Positions 55,000-64,000 of a stretch of 64,000 bases of DNA are shown piece after piece. The notes below the pieces were generated by a model. That model searched no databases, had not been told where the DNA came from, and saw only the letters and a list, made by a program, of their open reading frames with translations. The DNA lies in contig WUJK01000010.1 in assembly GCA_011317545.1 (NCBI GenBank), positions 1,798,001 to 1,862,000 on the forward strand, read 5' to 3'. The first letter of the stretch is position 1; the number at the start of each line of letters is the position of its first letter. The translations under genes were made by a program, and so were the position numbers. The stretch comes from Coniella vitis (lineage: Eukaryota > Ascomycota > Sordariomycetes > Diaporthales > Schizoparmaceae).

Positions 55000-57674
55000 G
55001 GTTGTCGCTGCTGGGAGGAATTCTGGGAGAGCCAAAGGGACGGCGGCGAGTGGGTGGTCCGGATCGTGGAGGTAGGAAAAGGGCCGTGCAAGTATCGTGA
55101 TGCGGCGCGAGATGACCATCAACGACAGGGCGAGTCCATTGCGGGTTTGACTCGTCTGATGGGCTGTATGTCGACTGCTGCGGTCGCTGGGAGTGTGGTC
55201 AGTTGGCGGGTGGTGGAATCCAGTCCTCCAGAAGTCGCCAGTGTGTAAGCCGTTGGAAGGGTATATTCGATATACTGCTGGTCACTATCATCCACGATAG
55301 TCCACAGTATAACGACAGCACGCGACAATAAGGGGACCAGGCAGTCGGACAGACGGACAGACGGGCAGACAGACACACAGACACACAGATAGGTACAATA
55401 CAAAACAGAGAAAAGACCACCATGAGGCTGAGGAAAAGACACTGCTGCGCCAGCCAAGGGCCCTTGCTCCTCCTGCCTCTCTCTCTCTCACACACTCACT
55501 CACCAAAGACCCATCAGAGTACAGGCCACAAGCACACGCTCGTCCTCTCTGTCTGCGACGGCCTAGTCGGACCTGTCATGGCAGCAAGACTCACGCGGGC
55601 GTGGCCAGTACGTACCGGTCCCAAAACCGTCTCCTTCGGCCTCAAGGGTCGAAATAGAGTTGGCCCAGCATACCCGCATTGTGCATGATCCATTTGGCAG
55701 AGCCACTCACATCGGCTCCCTCGTTGCCCTATTGAGGCTGGTGGACCCCGCAGTTGGCCTATGATACCATCTCGAGCGATAATGGCGAATTGTCACGACG
55801 CCAATCTTACTTTTTTGTACTGTACCAGCTGCACCAACTTTTACACACCCAACGCCGCTCTGGGCTGGGCTGGGCTGGGTCTGACGGACGGGGAAAGGAG
55901 GGAGGAAAAGCGACATGACCACAATTTAGAATGATTTTCGCAACGCTCCTTCATCATCCATTTTGCTCCTTTGATTTGCTAGATCTCACCGTTGGCAATC
56001 ACTTGACGTTCTTGGCATCGTGTCCAAACGGAGAGAAAGGCCTTCACCAGCATCGTGACAAATGGAAAGGAAAGTAAAAATAGAGAACTGAGACTTTGTT
56101 GCCAGTCTCGGAAAAAGAAAAGACGCTCCAATATCAGTGGTGTCCCAGATTCCCATCTTAACATTTGCTGAACCATTTTACTTTCAACGATCGTCGCCAT
56201 CACCCTCAGCTGCAGCCTCTTACCTGACTCCCCCCCCTTTGGAACAGATCCCTATCTCTGCGAAATCGAGATTGTAAGTAATAAGGAGAAGGGGACGCAC
56301 GCACGACGCACGACGCAATATCCGAGACAGTGACCTAAAAGGCCCAGAAAAATGTCCGCGACCAATCAAGCGGCTCGCATCAGCTGTTGTGACAATGATG
56401 TGCTGTGACGAGCGCAATGTCACTCGCGACAGGCACCTTTGGGGTGAGCCAAAGTGCAAGGCAGGAAGACGCAATAAATAAAAAATGAAAAGGGAAGAAA
56501 AGAAGGAAGGAAACCAAAAGCGGGCTTATTCCATACTGAGTACACAATTTCTACAGAGGGTCTCCATCTCGCGGTCCTTTCCTGACACAAGTAGGTGAGG
56601 AATACCACCTATCAATAGTTCTATTTTGATATTTCACTGTGCAGGTATGCATCAAGACAAGCATATCGGGCTTCTGAGACTGTGCAAAGATACTGTAGTA
56701 GTATAGACAGCCCTGAGTGCACAGAAAAGGCGTTAGCTGGTACCGAGAACCGCATTCTCCATCTTTTATCGGGACCAGCCACGGCAACTTCGGACGATGG
56801 CGTTGTTGGAGACCAGCGTTATTGTTACTATAGTATTAATAATAACGCCATTGTGCCATTTTCATCAGGAATTCCGACTTCCGTTGAGCTATGGAGTGTA
56901 CCGATGCCTATCACGCATACAAGATGTTTTCCAAGACGCACGCATGCAGGACGAAGCCCTCATGATCTCCATCAGCAGGGCAGAGTCCCCCACGGCCTAG
57001 TCTCAGGTAGATCCAAGACAGCCGCGCAAGCCGATACTCTGGGCTGAAAGAAGGGTTGGGGAGTGGAATCTCAGAGGGTCGACATGTCCATGGATGACGC
57101 GACCATTTCTTGCATCTTCTTGGCTTCTTGACAACTCTTGATATTTGATGCTCGGTTCAGTTACTTCTTGCATCTGGTCAAAGTGTTCTTTGGTTCCAAG
57201 ATATGGAATCTAAGCCCGCAGCCGATACTAGACTTCAAGTATTCTTGTATATCGTACTCACCGATAGTGTTCGCAACCTCTGAGCAGACGACTGTGCCCT
57301 CCTACTGTTTGAGAAGAGTTGTGGCGCCCATCCTCGCAGACTGCGTGGAAGTAATCGTCACAAAGGCCAAAAAACTCAGCAATAAAAAAAAAATAACGTG
57401 TTTCTTTGCTGCAAGGCACCAGGCACAAATTATTAATACCATGTACATAATACAAGCAGCCCCACTGGGATGTCCTTGCTTTTGCCGTTTTTGCTTTGCG
57501 TGACGGAGTCTTGATGTAATCATGTTTTAAAAGAAAAAAGAAAGAAAATTAAAACAACGGAAACAACGCTGCACTTGTGCCTCCCATTCGGGCCACAAAG
57601 TGTGACACAGAAGCGGTAGCCCCAACGAGACATCACTTGCATCCAGACTTTCTTTCCCTTCCCAATGGAAAGCC
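55000..57674. other. Divergent 2.7-kb intergenic region
   Basis: This lies between the regulator and the methyltransferase gene, which point away from each other. It contains GACAGACGGACAGACGG-like repeats (55350-55385), a CT run (55478-55492) and a GGGCT tandem (55860-55878). The size suits the complex promoter of a regulator gene. No coding region or RNA gene is recognised. Confidence 0.45.
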
Positions 57675-58349
57675 ATGCCCCCCAGTTTCGAAGAGCAGGA
57701 ATACTGGCACCAGCGCTTCGAGAACGAGCTGGCGTTTGAATGGCTCGTCCCCTCGGACACCTTCCTGTCCATTCTGGACCCCTATCTCCAAGCGTACCTG
57801 CGGAACAGCCCCGACGGCCACCCAGCGGCCTGCCGCATTCTTCACTTGGGCTTCGGCACCAGCGATCTACAAAACCACCTGCGGGCAAGGGGTTTCACCA
57901 ATGTGCTCAACGTCGACTATGAGCCTCTGGCCATTGCGCGCGGCCAGCAGAGGGAGAAGGAGGCGTTTGGCAACGTGCAGATGAAGTATGCCCTTGCAGA
58001 TGTGACGCGTCCCGACTTTGGACGGCATCTGCCGGTCCTCCCTGGCGGCGAGGATGGGCACGAGCACCAGCCCAAGTATGATATTGTGCTGGACAAGAGC
58101 ACGGTGGATGCCGTCTCGTGTGGTGGTGAAGGGCCGTTTCGCAACATGTTACGGGGGGTAAGAGGGTGTCTTGCCCGTCCGGATGGGATGTGGATCTCGC
58201 TCAGCTATTCATCGGAGCGGTTCGCCCTCGAGAGTGGCGAGACGATGCCGTTTGATGTGCGAGAGATGGCGAGAATTCCAACGCCCCGGACCAAAGCTAC
58301 GGATCCGCAGGTGTACCACCATTGCTACTTGCTGAGACCGCGATCCTAG
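57675..58349 (+). CDS. Class I SAM-dependent methyltransferase (EEF1A-KMT4/METTL13-like), 224 residues
   Basis: The single exon begins MPPSFEEQEYWHQRFENELAF; the N-terminal EYWHQRF motif is typical of this protein-lysine methyltransferase group. Motif I is ILHLGFGTSDLQNHL (about 54-68), with an acidic residue after the second strand in NVDYEPLAIARGQ. The catalytic-region strand reads YDIVLDKSTVDAVSCG, close to the DKGTLDA motif of METTL13-like enzymes. The length is that of a stand-alone domain. An out-of-frame ATG lies at 57665, so the ATG at 57675 with context GCCATGC is chosen. It probably acts in the cytosol on a translation or other protein substrate; the exact target is inferred from the family only. 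Confidence 0.85.
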   Translation: MPPSFEEQEYWHQRFENELAFEWLVPSDTFLSILDPYLQAYLRNSPDGHPAACRILHLGFGTSDLQNHLRARGFTNVLNVDYEPLAIARGQQREKEAFGNVQMKYALADVTRPDFGRHLPVLPGGEDGHEHQPKYDIVLDKSTVDAVSCGGEGPFRNMLRGVRGCLARPDGMWISLSYSSERFALESGETMPFDVREMARIPTPRTKATDPQVYHHCYLLRPRS

Positions 58350-58398
58350 CAGGTTAAAGGAACACGGCACGGCCTGATATTGTGTGCATCTTGCAACC

Positions 58399-58432
<34 letters not shown>

Positions 58433-59905
58433 CCTGACACCAGGACGCAACCTCACCAGGACTTGAACAGACAGGTGGCGGGGCTCCCTATGATTTTATA
58501 TGGGCGTGTCCAAGGGAGGATGCTTGGAGCTTGCGTCTGAGATCAAGAGGAATCAAGGACGAACGTATGCATATCGAGAGGATGAGTAATAGGAAGCTTA
58601 CCTCATCGTGGTTACGTCTTAGTCCCTGGGTCGCTCCCGGTCGCCTGCATGAATGCTGATGCCTGTAGCCACTGGGAGCCACGGGCAGGCAGATGGACAT
58701 CTAATGCAAGGCCTTGGGCCCTTTTTTGAGCGGCGATGCGAAGTGTTGAATAAAGTAGACTCGGCGAATGAAAGATACTTTGCTGTCACAGCCGAGAGAT
58801 CATCAAGCGGACAACAGAAACAAGACACGAGTAGATCGTGACCAGTCAGTGATACACCCCCAGATGAGTAGCGGGTTAGGGTTGCAAGTCACGGAATATT
58901 ATTTCCTTCTCTGTCCAGATCCTGCCGCCTTTGCGTCTGGACTCTCTCATCGCAAACAACCAGACAACAAGACTGCCAAAAGGCTGCAGCGCTGGTTGAG
59001 ACGTCTCAGCATGCGAGGCCCGCCCTCAGCTAAGCCCATATGCGGTGCATGATTGGCCCAGAGACGCCGGCAATGGCCTGGTTTGCTGGCCGCAACGACG
59101 AATTAGCCCAGGGCCGCGCTCACGGCCTTCGGCGCAGCGTCACTCAGCGAGCCCTTCTGCTCGAATCGAGGGCTCGTCCAATGCTGACAGACAGACAGAC
59201 ACCAAGCGAACGAGGTTCCTGGCCCAGCCACAGCAGCAAGGCGGCAAAGAATGCGCAGAGACCTGCTACAAGGCCCAGCTTCTTCTTGTCAGTCAGTCAG
59301 CCAGCCAGCCAGCAGCCGTTTTGCCCACTCTTCACCCCGTGTCTTTGTGCCTTTTTGCCATTGACGTAGTCCTGTTTTCCCCACGTCTTGGCTGTGATGT
59401 GGAGGCTGACGCTGGCTGAAGGCTTCCGAGAACAACAGGCTGCGCTGGGTGGCCGCTGTATCGTGGACCGCCTTGCACCCCCCAGGCAAGCAAGTGGCGC
59501 GGTAGTGGTGCCTGGCTGTGGATAGTTTGCTGAAGGAGAAGTTGGAAAGCGTTCTCCTGGTTGCCATATAATACTCGTCCATGCTGCATCTCTTCTTGGC
59601 ACTTTTATCTCTCCGAAGAACAATCCCACCCAGGCGATTAGTACAGAGCGCGCTGCGAATATTGGTGCCGGGCATCAATCAATTCTTCTATTCTTTTCTT
59701 GACTATTACCATCTTCGCTTCCCAAAATCTGCTGAGCAGATCATCACCTGCGTCTGCGACGTCAGGATTCCTTCCGTCTTCTTGCCTTACTCGTGGCTCA
59801 TACAGATTTCATCTTCGCAGCAAGCAAACCGATCAACCTATATCTCTTCAACCGTACACTGACTACATTGATATTCCCCACGTTGATTCGTATCAAACCT
59901 TCACC
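58350..59905. other. Intergenic region with tetranucleotide repeats
   Basis: This contains a (CTGT)n repeat at 58398-58430 and CAGTCAGTCAGCCAGCCAGC-like repeats at 59290-59320. A TATAATA-like word at 59566-59573 lies 330 bp before the next start codon. No gene was found. Confidence 0.5.
58398..58430. repeat. (CTGT)n microsatellite
   Basis: About eight uninterrupted CTGT units just after the methyltransferase gene. Confidence 0.85.
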
Positions 59906-61238
59906 ATGCGCTACACACACATGTTCCACAGCCCTCCTTCGCCCTCGGATGCTGGCCTCATCAAGGGCAAGGCCGCTTGCCTGAGCTTACAAAAGCCCCG
60001 TCTGCCAAAGTCGCGCCACCACCACATCCGCAAAGCCTCGCAATCCACCGGTGCGAGCTCGATCCTCTCGCTCGAGAAGCCTCTGCCGATCAGACAACAG
60101 CAAAAGGAAGAAGAACAAACCACCCACGAGGTCAAGGCTGTCGCTCCTCCTCTTGCCCCCCTCATCAAGGAAACCATTGTCGAAGTAGTAGAAGCAGAAA
60201 CTGTGTCGGCCGGCGCTCCGCGCAGCAAAACACCCAGCAAGAAGCCCGGTCTCCCCGAGCTCAAACAATGGGACTCGTACCTCCACTGGCTGTGCCTGAC
60301 TGAAGAGCCCGGCACGCTCTGGACAGCCGCGCTGTGTGCGGCCTTTCGCGATTGTCTGACGACGACGCATCCGGCGGCAGCCACGGCGGCCGAGAGCGCG
60401 GCGCGCATTGACGACATTTACTGGAGCTTTTACCTGCCGCTGGACCCGCTGCTGTCGCACATGGAGGACCGCATCCTGTCGGGCTACCTGCTGCATGTGT
60501 GGACCATGTTTATCGAGCTCGGCAAGAGGATTCCGTATGATGATGAGGGGCAGGATAGGCTGGTGGAGTTGTTGAAGGAACTGGTGCGGTTGCCTCCGAT
60601 GGAGGTCAGGACGTGGGAGGTGAGTTCTTTCTTTCTAAGTGGAAAGTCGAGGAGGAGTTATGATGAAGCATGGCTGACCTGCTACTCGACCTTTCCTCAG
60701 GGCAACGATGCGCCTTGGTCAGACCTGCCGACTCTTGATGACGCCCTTTTGAGTGCCTGGGACGAGCTCTGTAAGTCAGACTCCTTATTTCCTTACCTTC
60801 CAAGACCTCTCCTCGTCTCGTTGAAGTCAACTAACTCCCCCTTTCCAACCCTCTCCACCCCACCCAACAGACGACCCCGAGAACCAAAGCTCTCACCCAG
60901 AGAACGCGTGGCTCAACTACTTTGCGTTCCTGGGCCGCCTCGTCGCCGCTGAAGTGACGCCTGACTGGTGGGAAATCCCCGCAACGACGCTCAAGGAGGT
61001 CATGCATGAGCAGACTCAGCCCTCGACCCTGACGCGGTACAAGGCCATGGCGGTGGCTGAGTTTATGAACCAGGCGGGGGATGCGTTTTTCGAGTGGTGC
61101 ATGGATGCTGGGGTGCTGGATGTCAGGAAGGACCTGGATGTCATTGTGCCCTTGACGGAGAGCCCGACGAGGCTGGACTGGTTTGAGCATCGCAGGGTGG
61201 AGTTTGCGAGGGGGGAAGGGGAGGAGCTGACGGACTGA
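59906..61238 (+). CDS. DUF3632-like fungal protein of unknown function, 383 residues
   Basis: Three exons (59906-60619, 60701-60770, 60871-61238) have introns of 81 and 100 bp: GTGAGT...CCTCAG (phase 0) and GTAAGT...CAACAG, which completes the codon Y in DELYDPENQ. The N-terminal 130 residues are basic and low-complexity. The core then has DIYWSFYLPL, RLVELLKELVRLPPMEVRTW and HPENAWLNYFAFLGRLVAA, a pattern I associate with the DUF3632 family of ascomycete proteins. The C-terminal part has FMNQAGDAFFEWCM and DVIVPLTESPTRLDWFEHRR. No catalytic motif is visible. The start is the first in-frame ATG. It converges with the acyltransferase-like gene. The family assignment is from memory of its sequence pattern. 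Confidence 0.75.
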
Positions 61239-61685
61239 GTTGGGGATTCGACGACTGTTGAGAGGATGAGGGGAGTCGAGTGATTCAAGAATGAGTGGCA
61301 GAACCACTTGTGTATATACAGTCACAGATAATCTGTATATATAAAAGCAGCATGTACATGACAGTTCTGGAGCCTTTGAAGGACAACAAATTGCCACCAA
61401 CGTGATGAGCGTGACCAACAAATAACTCGAGTCAGGAACCATTCTCGTGGAATATAAAGACGACAAGCAGTGCAGCCCAAATAAACAAAACAAAACGTAC
61501 AACACCGGGTATTCGCCAATGGTCACCCACTTGACTACTAATCCGGCCCTTGGTGGCTTATTGAGGGGAGAGCGGACGGGATCCCAAGCTTTCCACCAGG
61601 TATGGTCGTACGTGGCGGTTGTATTTCCTCTTTGTGTTATATTTCTGCTTCTCCAGACTCGTGTCATCAAGACCTTCAACGTTTC
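61239..61685. other. Convergent spacer
   Basis: These 447 bp between the ends of two facing genes contain nothing recognisable beyond probable 3' UTRs. Confidence 0.5.
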
Positions 61686-62979
61686 TCACCCGTCCGTCCG
61701 CAACAAGACCTCCTCGCCCCCCTCGCTCGGCCGTCCAATCGTGACAACCGCCTCCCGCTTATCCAGCCTCATGATGATATTAAACAGCGTCTCCGTCTGG
61801 GTTTCCCCTTCTGCCCGCCGGTTGATCGAACACGGATAGTCCTGCTCATCCTTAAACACCTCCTTCAACCTCTCCACGCTCAGCCCTTCCACCCGCTCCC
61901 CTTGACCTTCGCCGCCGCCCAACAACCCATCCGCCAACACCCGCACCCTCTCCAGCCTCCTCGGCGAGTCCTCCAGCCACGGCGGCTCCTCGACGCCCTC
62001 GTGCGCCAGCACAAGATGGTTCGTATGCAGCACCCTGCCCCACGCGTCCATCGCCACCTCCTGGATCCCCCGCGGCGTGCACTCGAGCCCGACGGACCCC
62101 GCCGCGCCGTCGGCCACCAGAATGTGCGCGCTGCCCGCGACCCCGAGGCGCCGCAGCGTGGCGACGGCGGCGTCGCGCGAGGCCGACTCGAGCACGGCGC
62201 GCAGGGCAAAGTGCACGGGGAGGCGGCTGCGGGCGCCGACGCCGCGCGCGCGGATGGCGTTGAGGCAGCAGCCGACGCCGGCCGAGTTGAAGCCGATTTT
62301 GCCGATGATGCCTGCTTCTGTGACCATTGCGATTTTGGGGAGGTGTGCGTTGTTGTTGCTGCTGGTACTGCTGCTTTGTGCCTCCTTTTCCGCCTCCTTT
62401 GCAGGGTCGATGTGGCAGATGATCAGGTTTGGGCCTTGCTCGCGCATCCAGTCCCAGTTTTGGGCGAGATAGGACGCTGGCGAGGAGGACGACGAGGATG
62501 ATGATGATGATGGCTGGATCCACGCCAGACTGGTGCACCCGTCACTCGGGACCCCCGCGTACGTCTGCGGCCTGCCCGGGTCCGCAAACAGGCCAAACAT
62601 GATCTCGGTGCGGATGTTGACGGCGAGGACGTCGAGAAAGTCGACGCCGGCGCCGTCGGCCAGGCCGCGCAGCTCGTCGAGGTACCGGTGGGCGGCGGGG
62701 ACCTGGGACTGCAGCGGGTGGGTGTAGGCGCTGGCTTCGGCGCGGACCTGGGCCCAGTTCAGGGCGCAGCGGTCGGCGAAGAGGGCGGTGTAGAAGGCGA
62801 TGGTGCCGTGGACGAGGGGTCTGGCTTGCTGGCCGTGGGTGAAGCCTATCTGTTTTGTTTTGGGTGTGTTGAGTTGGGTTGTATTATACTGGTGATGAGG
62901 CTGGTTTGTGAGAAGGATGCCGAGACTGTGGGCTGTGACTAACCTCGTACGGGCTGCCTGAGCAGCGAACAACCAGCAT
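61686..62979 (-). CDS. Acyl-CoA:6-aminopenicillanic acid acyltransferase-like Ntn hydrolase (C45 family)
   Basis: Two exons (62944-62979 and 61686-62849) give 399 residues. A 12-residue first exon (MLVVRCSGSPYE) joins IGFTHGQQARPLVHGTI across a 94-bp intron (GTTAGT...AAACAG), matching the G-x-P-x-E-x-G-x-x-H-G N-terminus of the family. The autoprocessing site is Gly116-Cys117 in SDGCTSLAW; in penicillin acyltransferase the equivalent Cys is freed by self-cleavage to become the catalytic nucleophile. Other family marks are WDWMREQGPNLIICHI, TEAGIIGKIGFNSAGVGCCL and TNHLVLAHEG. A poly-Ser insertion follows the nucleophile. Such genes are widespread outside penicillin producers, and no other beta-lactam gene is present here, so it is probably an amide acyltransferase or hydrolase with another substrate. 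Confidence 0.88.
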
Positions 62980-64000
62980 GCTGGGCCAAGGATTTACTTA
63001 TACTGTGTTGTATCCAGCCAGTGACTCTGCACAGAGCGTGGTGGTTGTTTTGTGAAGTGGAATGCGTTGTTTGTCGCTTGGGGCTTTGTCGAGAAATATA
63101 TCGAAACCAGGAAAGCGGGGTGGTGTAAATGACGTTTTTGACGGGCTCGATGTTGCTACGGCCTTGTATCAATATCTCGCAAGCCATCACTCAGTCAGTC
63201 AGCAGTCAGTCAGTCATGTTGCCGGTTGTCTCCCGTTGTTTGATCAGATTGCCCGATTATGCGCGTGTGGCATTGTAGATCACTGGCTCATGTATCTATC
63301 AACCCTTTTCCAAGTCCTGACTCTTGGTTGTAAATAGTAACTAAGAACTGGAAAGCTAATGACAATCAATCAATATCATGAACGGTTTGATGTCGTCGAG
63401 GATCGATGCGCCAACCTTTCTTTGCATCCTTGTCATCTTGCCCCGGTTTTTGAGATCATGGAGCAGCTTTCAGCCCTGTCTATTATTCAGAATTATAGCA
63501 AGTTCATCAGTCAGTAGAGTGGTAAAAAGCCTCGGGATTGAGCAAGCTGCCAGAACACAAGTGTTGGGCGCGTAATCCGGCCCGGATGTCGGAGGGATGT
63601 CGAGTGCGAGGAGGGCAGACGACCGCCCGGATGCAGCCCTGGCAGACCGGCCCGACGGCTGGTTGGTGTCAAGTCGCTTGCCATTGCAAAGAAAGGTGTG
63701 CGACTTTGCTGGTCTAATCGTAGTTAGTGACCGTGCTTGGTGAGGTGGAAAGAAGTGACAGACTATCTGCCAAGGACTCGAGTCCAAGTTTAGACACGAA
63801 TCGAGGAGCTGAACTTGATATATGAATGCTGCAATAAACTATGCAGTCAAAAGACTGGAATCGTAAACCAATCACACGTCTCGCTCTCTCTCTACCTCAA
63901 ACTGAACTCAGTCTTCACATTCAGCCGCCAACGTTCCCCCGGTTCTTGTGGTAATAATATATCACGCCGTCACTCTCACTAACCAGCAGTTGCAATCCTC
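62980..64000. other. Right-end region without a supported gene
   Basis: This holds the promoter side of the acyltransferase-like gene. CAGTCAGTCAG repeats lie at 63190-63220, and a CTCTCTCTCTAC leader-like stretch with AATAATATATCACG lies near the right edge, which may belong to the promoter of a gene beyond the window. Confidence 0.45.

Noticed and set aside
42692..62979. Secondary-metabolite gene cluster
   Set aside because: Exporter, regulator and acyltransferase-like genes are present but separated by unrelated genes, and no PKS, NRPS, terpene synthase or P450 is found.

Overview
The window is nuclear DNA of a filamentous ascomycete, probably a sordariomycete. The support is as follows: intron-poor genes with short GT-AG introns (62-180 bp), GC-rich coding sequence, HET and Clr5 domain genes, Zn2Cys6 regulators, and a Ty3/Gypsy element mutated in the manner of RIP (repeat-induced point mutation). 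The species cannot be named from the sequence alone.

Layout. (1) 1-8384 is a conserved housekeeping block: the 3' part of a condensin subunit (Cnd1/CAP-D2) gene, the complex I subunit GRIM-19/NDUFA13 with an unusually long 912-bp intron, and the RNA polymerase II CTD phosphatase Fcp1. (2) 9901-17457 is a complete but dead LTR retrotransposon. It has two 485-bp LTRs and a CTATC target-site duplication. Its minus strand keeps gag, protease, RT, RNase H, integrase and chromodomain relics, and its plus strand keeps the relic of an extra antisense gene. (3) 17463-24868 is a 7.4-kb gene-poor stretch with at most one small membrane-protein ORF. (4) 24869-35287 is an accessory block: a Clr5-domain protein, a ferroportin-like metal exporter, a C2H2/Cys-rich zinc-finger protein and a HET-domain protein. 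(5) 36476-50415 is metabolic and surface-related: a secreted type-B carboxylesterase, an L-lactate dehydrogenase, a broken gene, an MFS exporter, a GPI-anchored GH72 glucanosyltransferase and a sulfatase. (6) 50926-51409 is a MITE-like fold-back element with a 53-bp perfect terminal inverted repeat and a 14-bp minisatellite. (7) 52036-62979 holds an intronless regulator with two Zn2Cys6 clusters, a small SAM methyltransferase, a DUF3632-like protein and a penicillin-acyltransferase-like Ntn hydrolase. From 62980 to the right edge no gene is visible.

Most genes are arranged in alternating divergent and convergent pairs. No polyketide synthase or NRPS is present, so there is no evidence for a classical biosynthetic cluster. 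The most notable items are the chromodomain retrotransposon with its antisense gene and RIP-spared outer LTR ends, the fold-back MITE, the tandem zinc-cluster regulator, the decayed gene at 40.3-41.1 kb, and the 912-bp intron.
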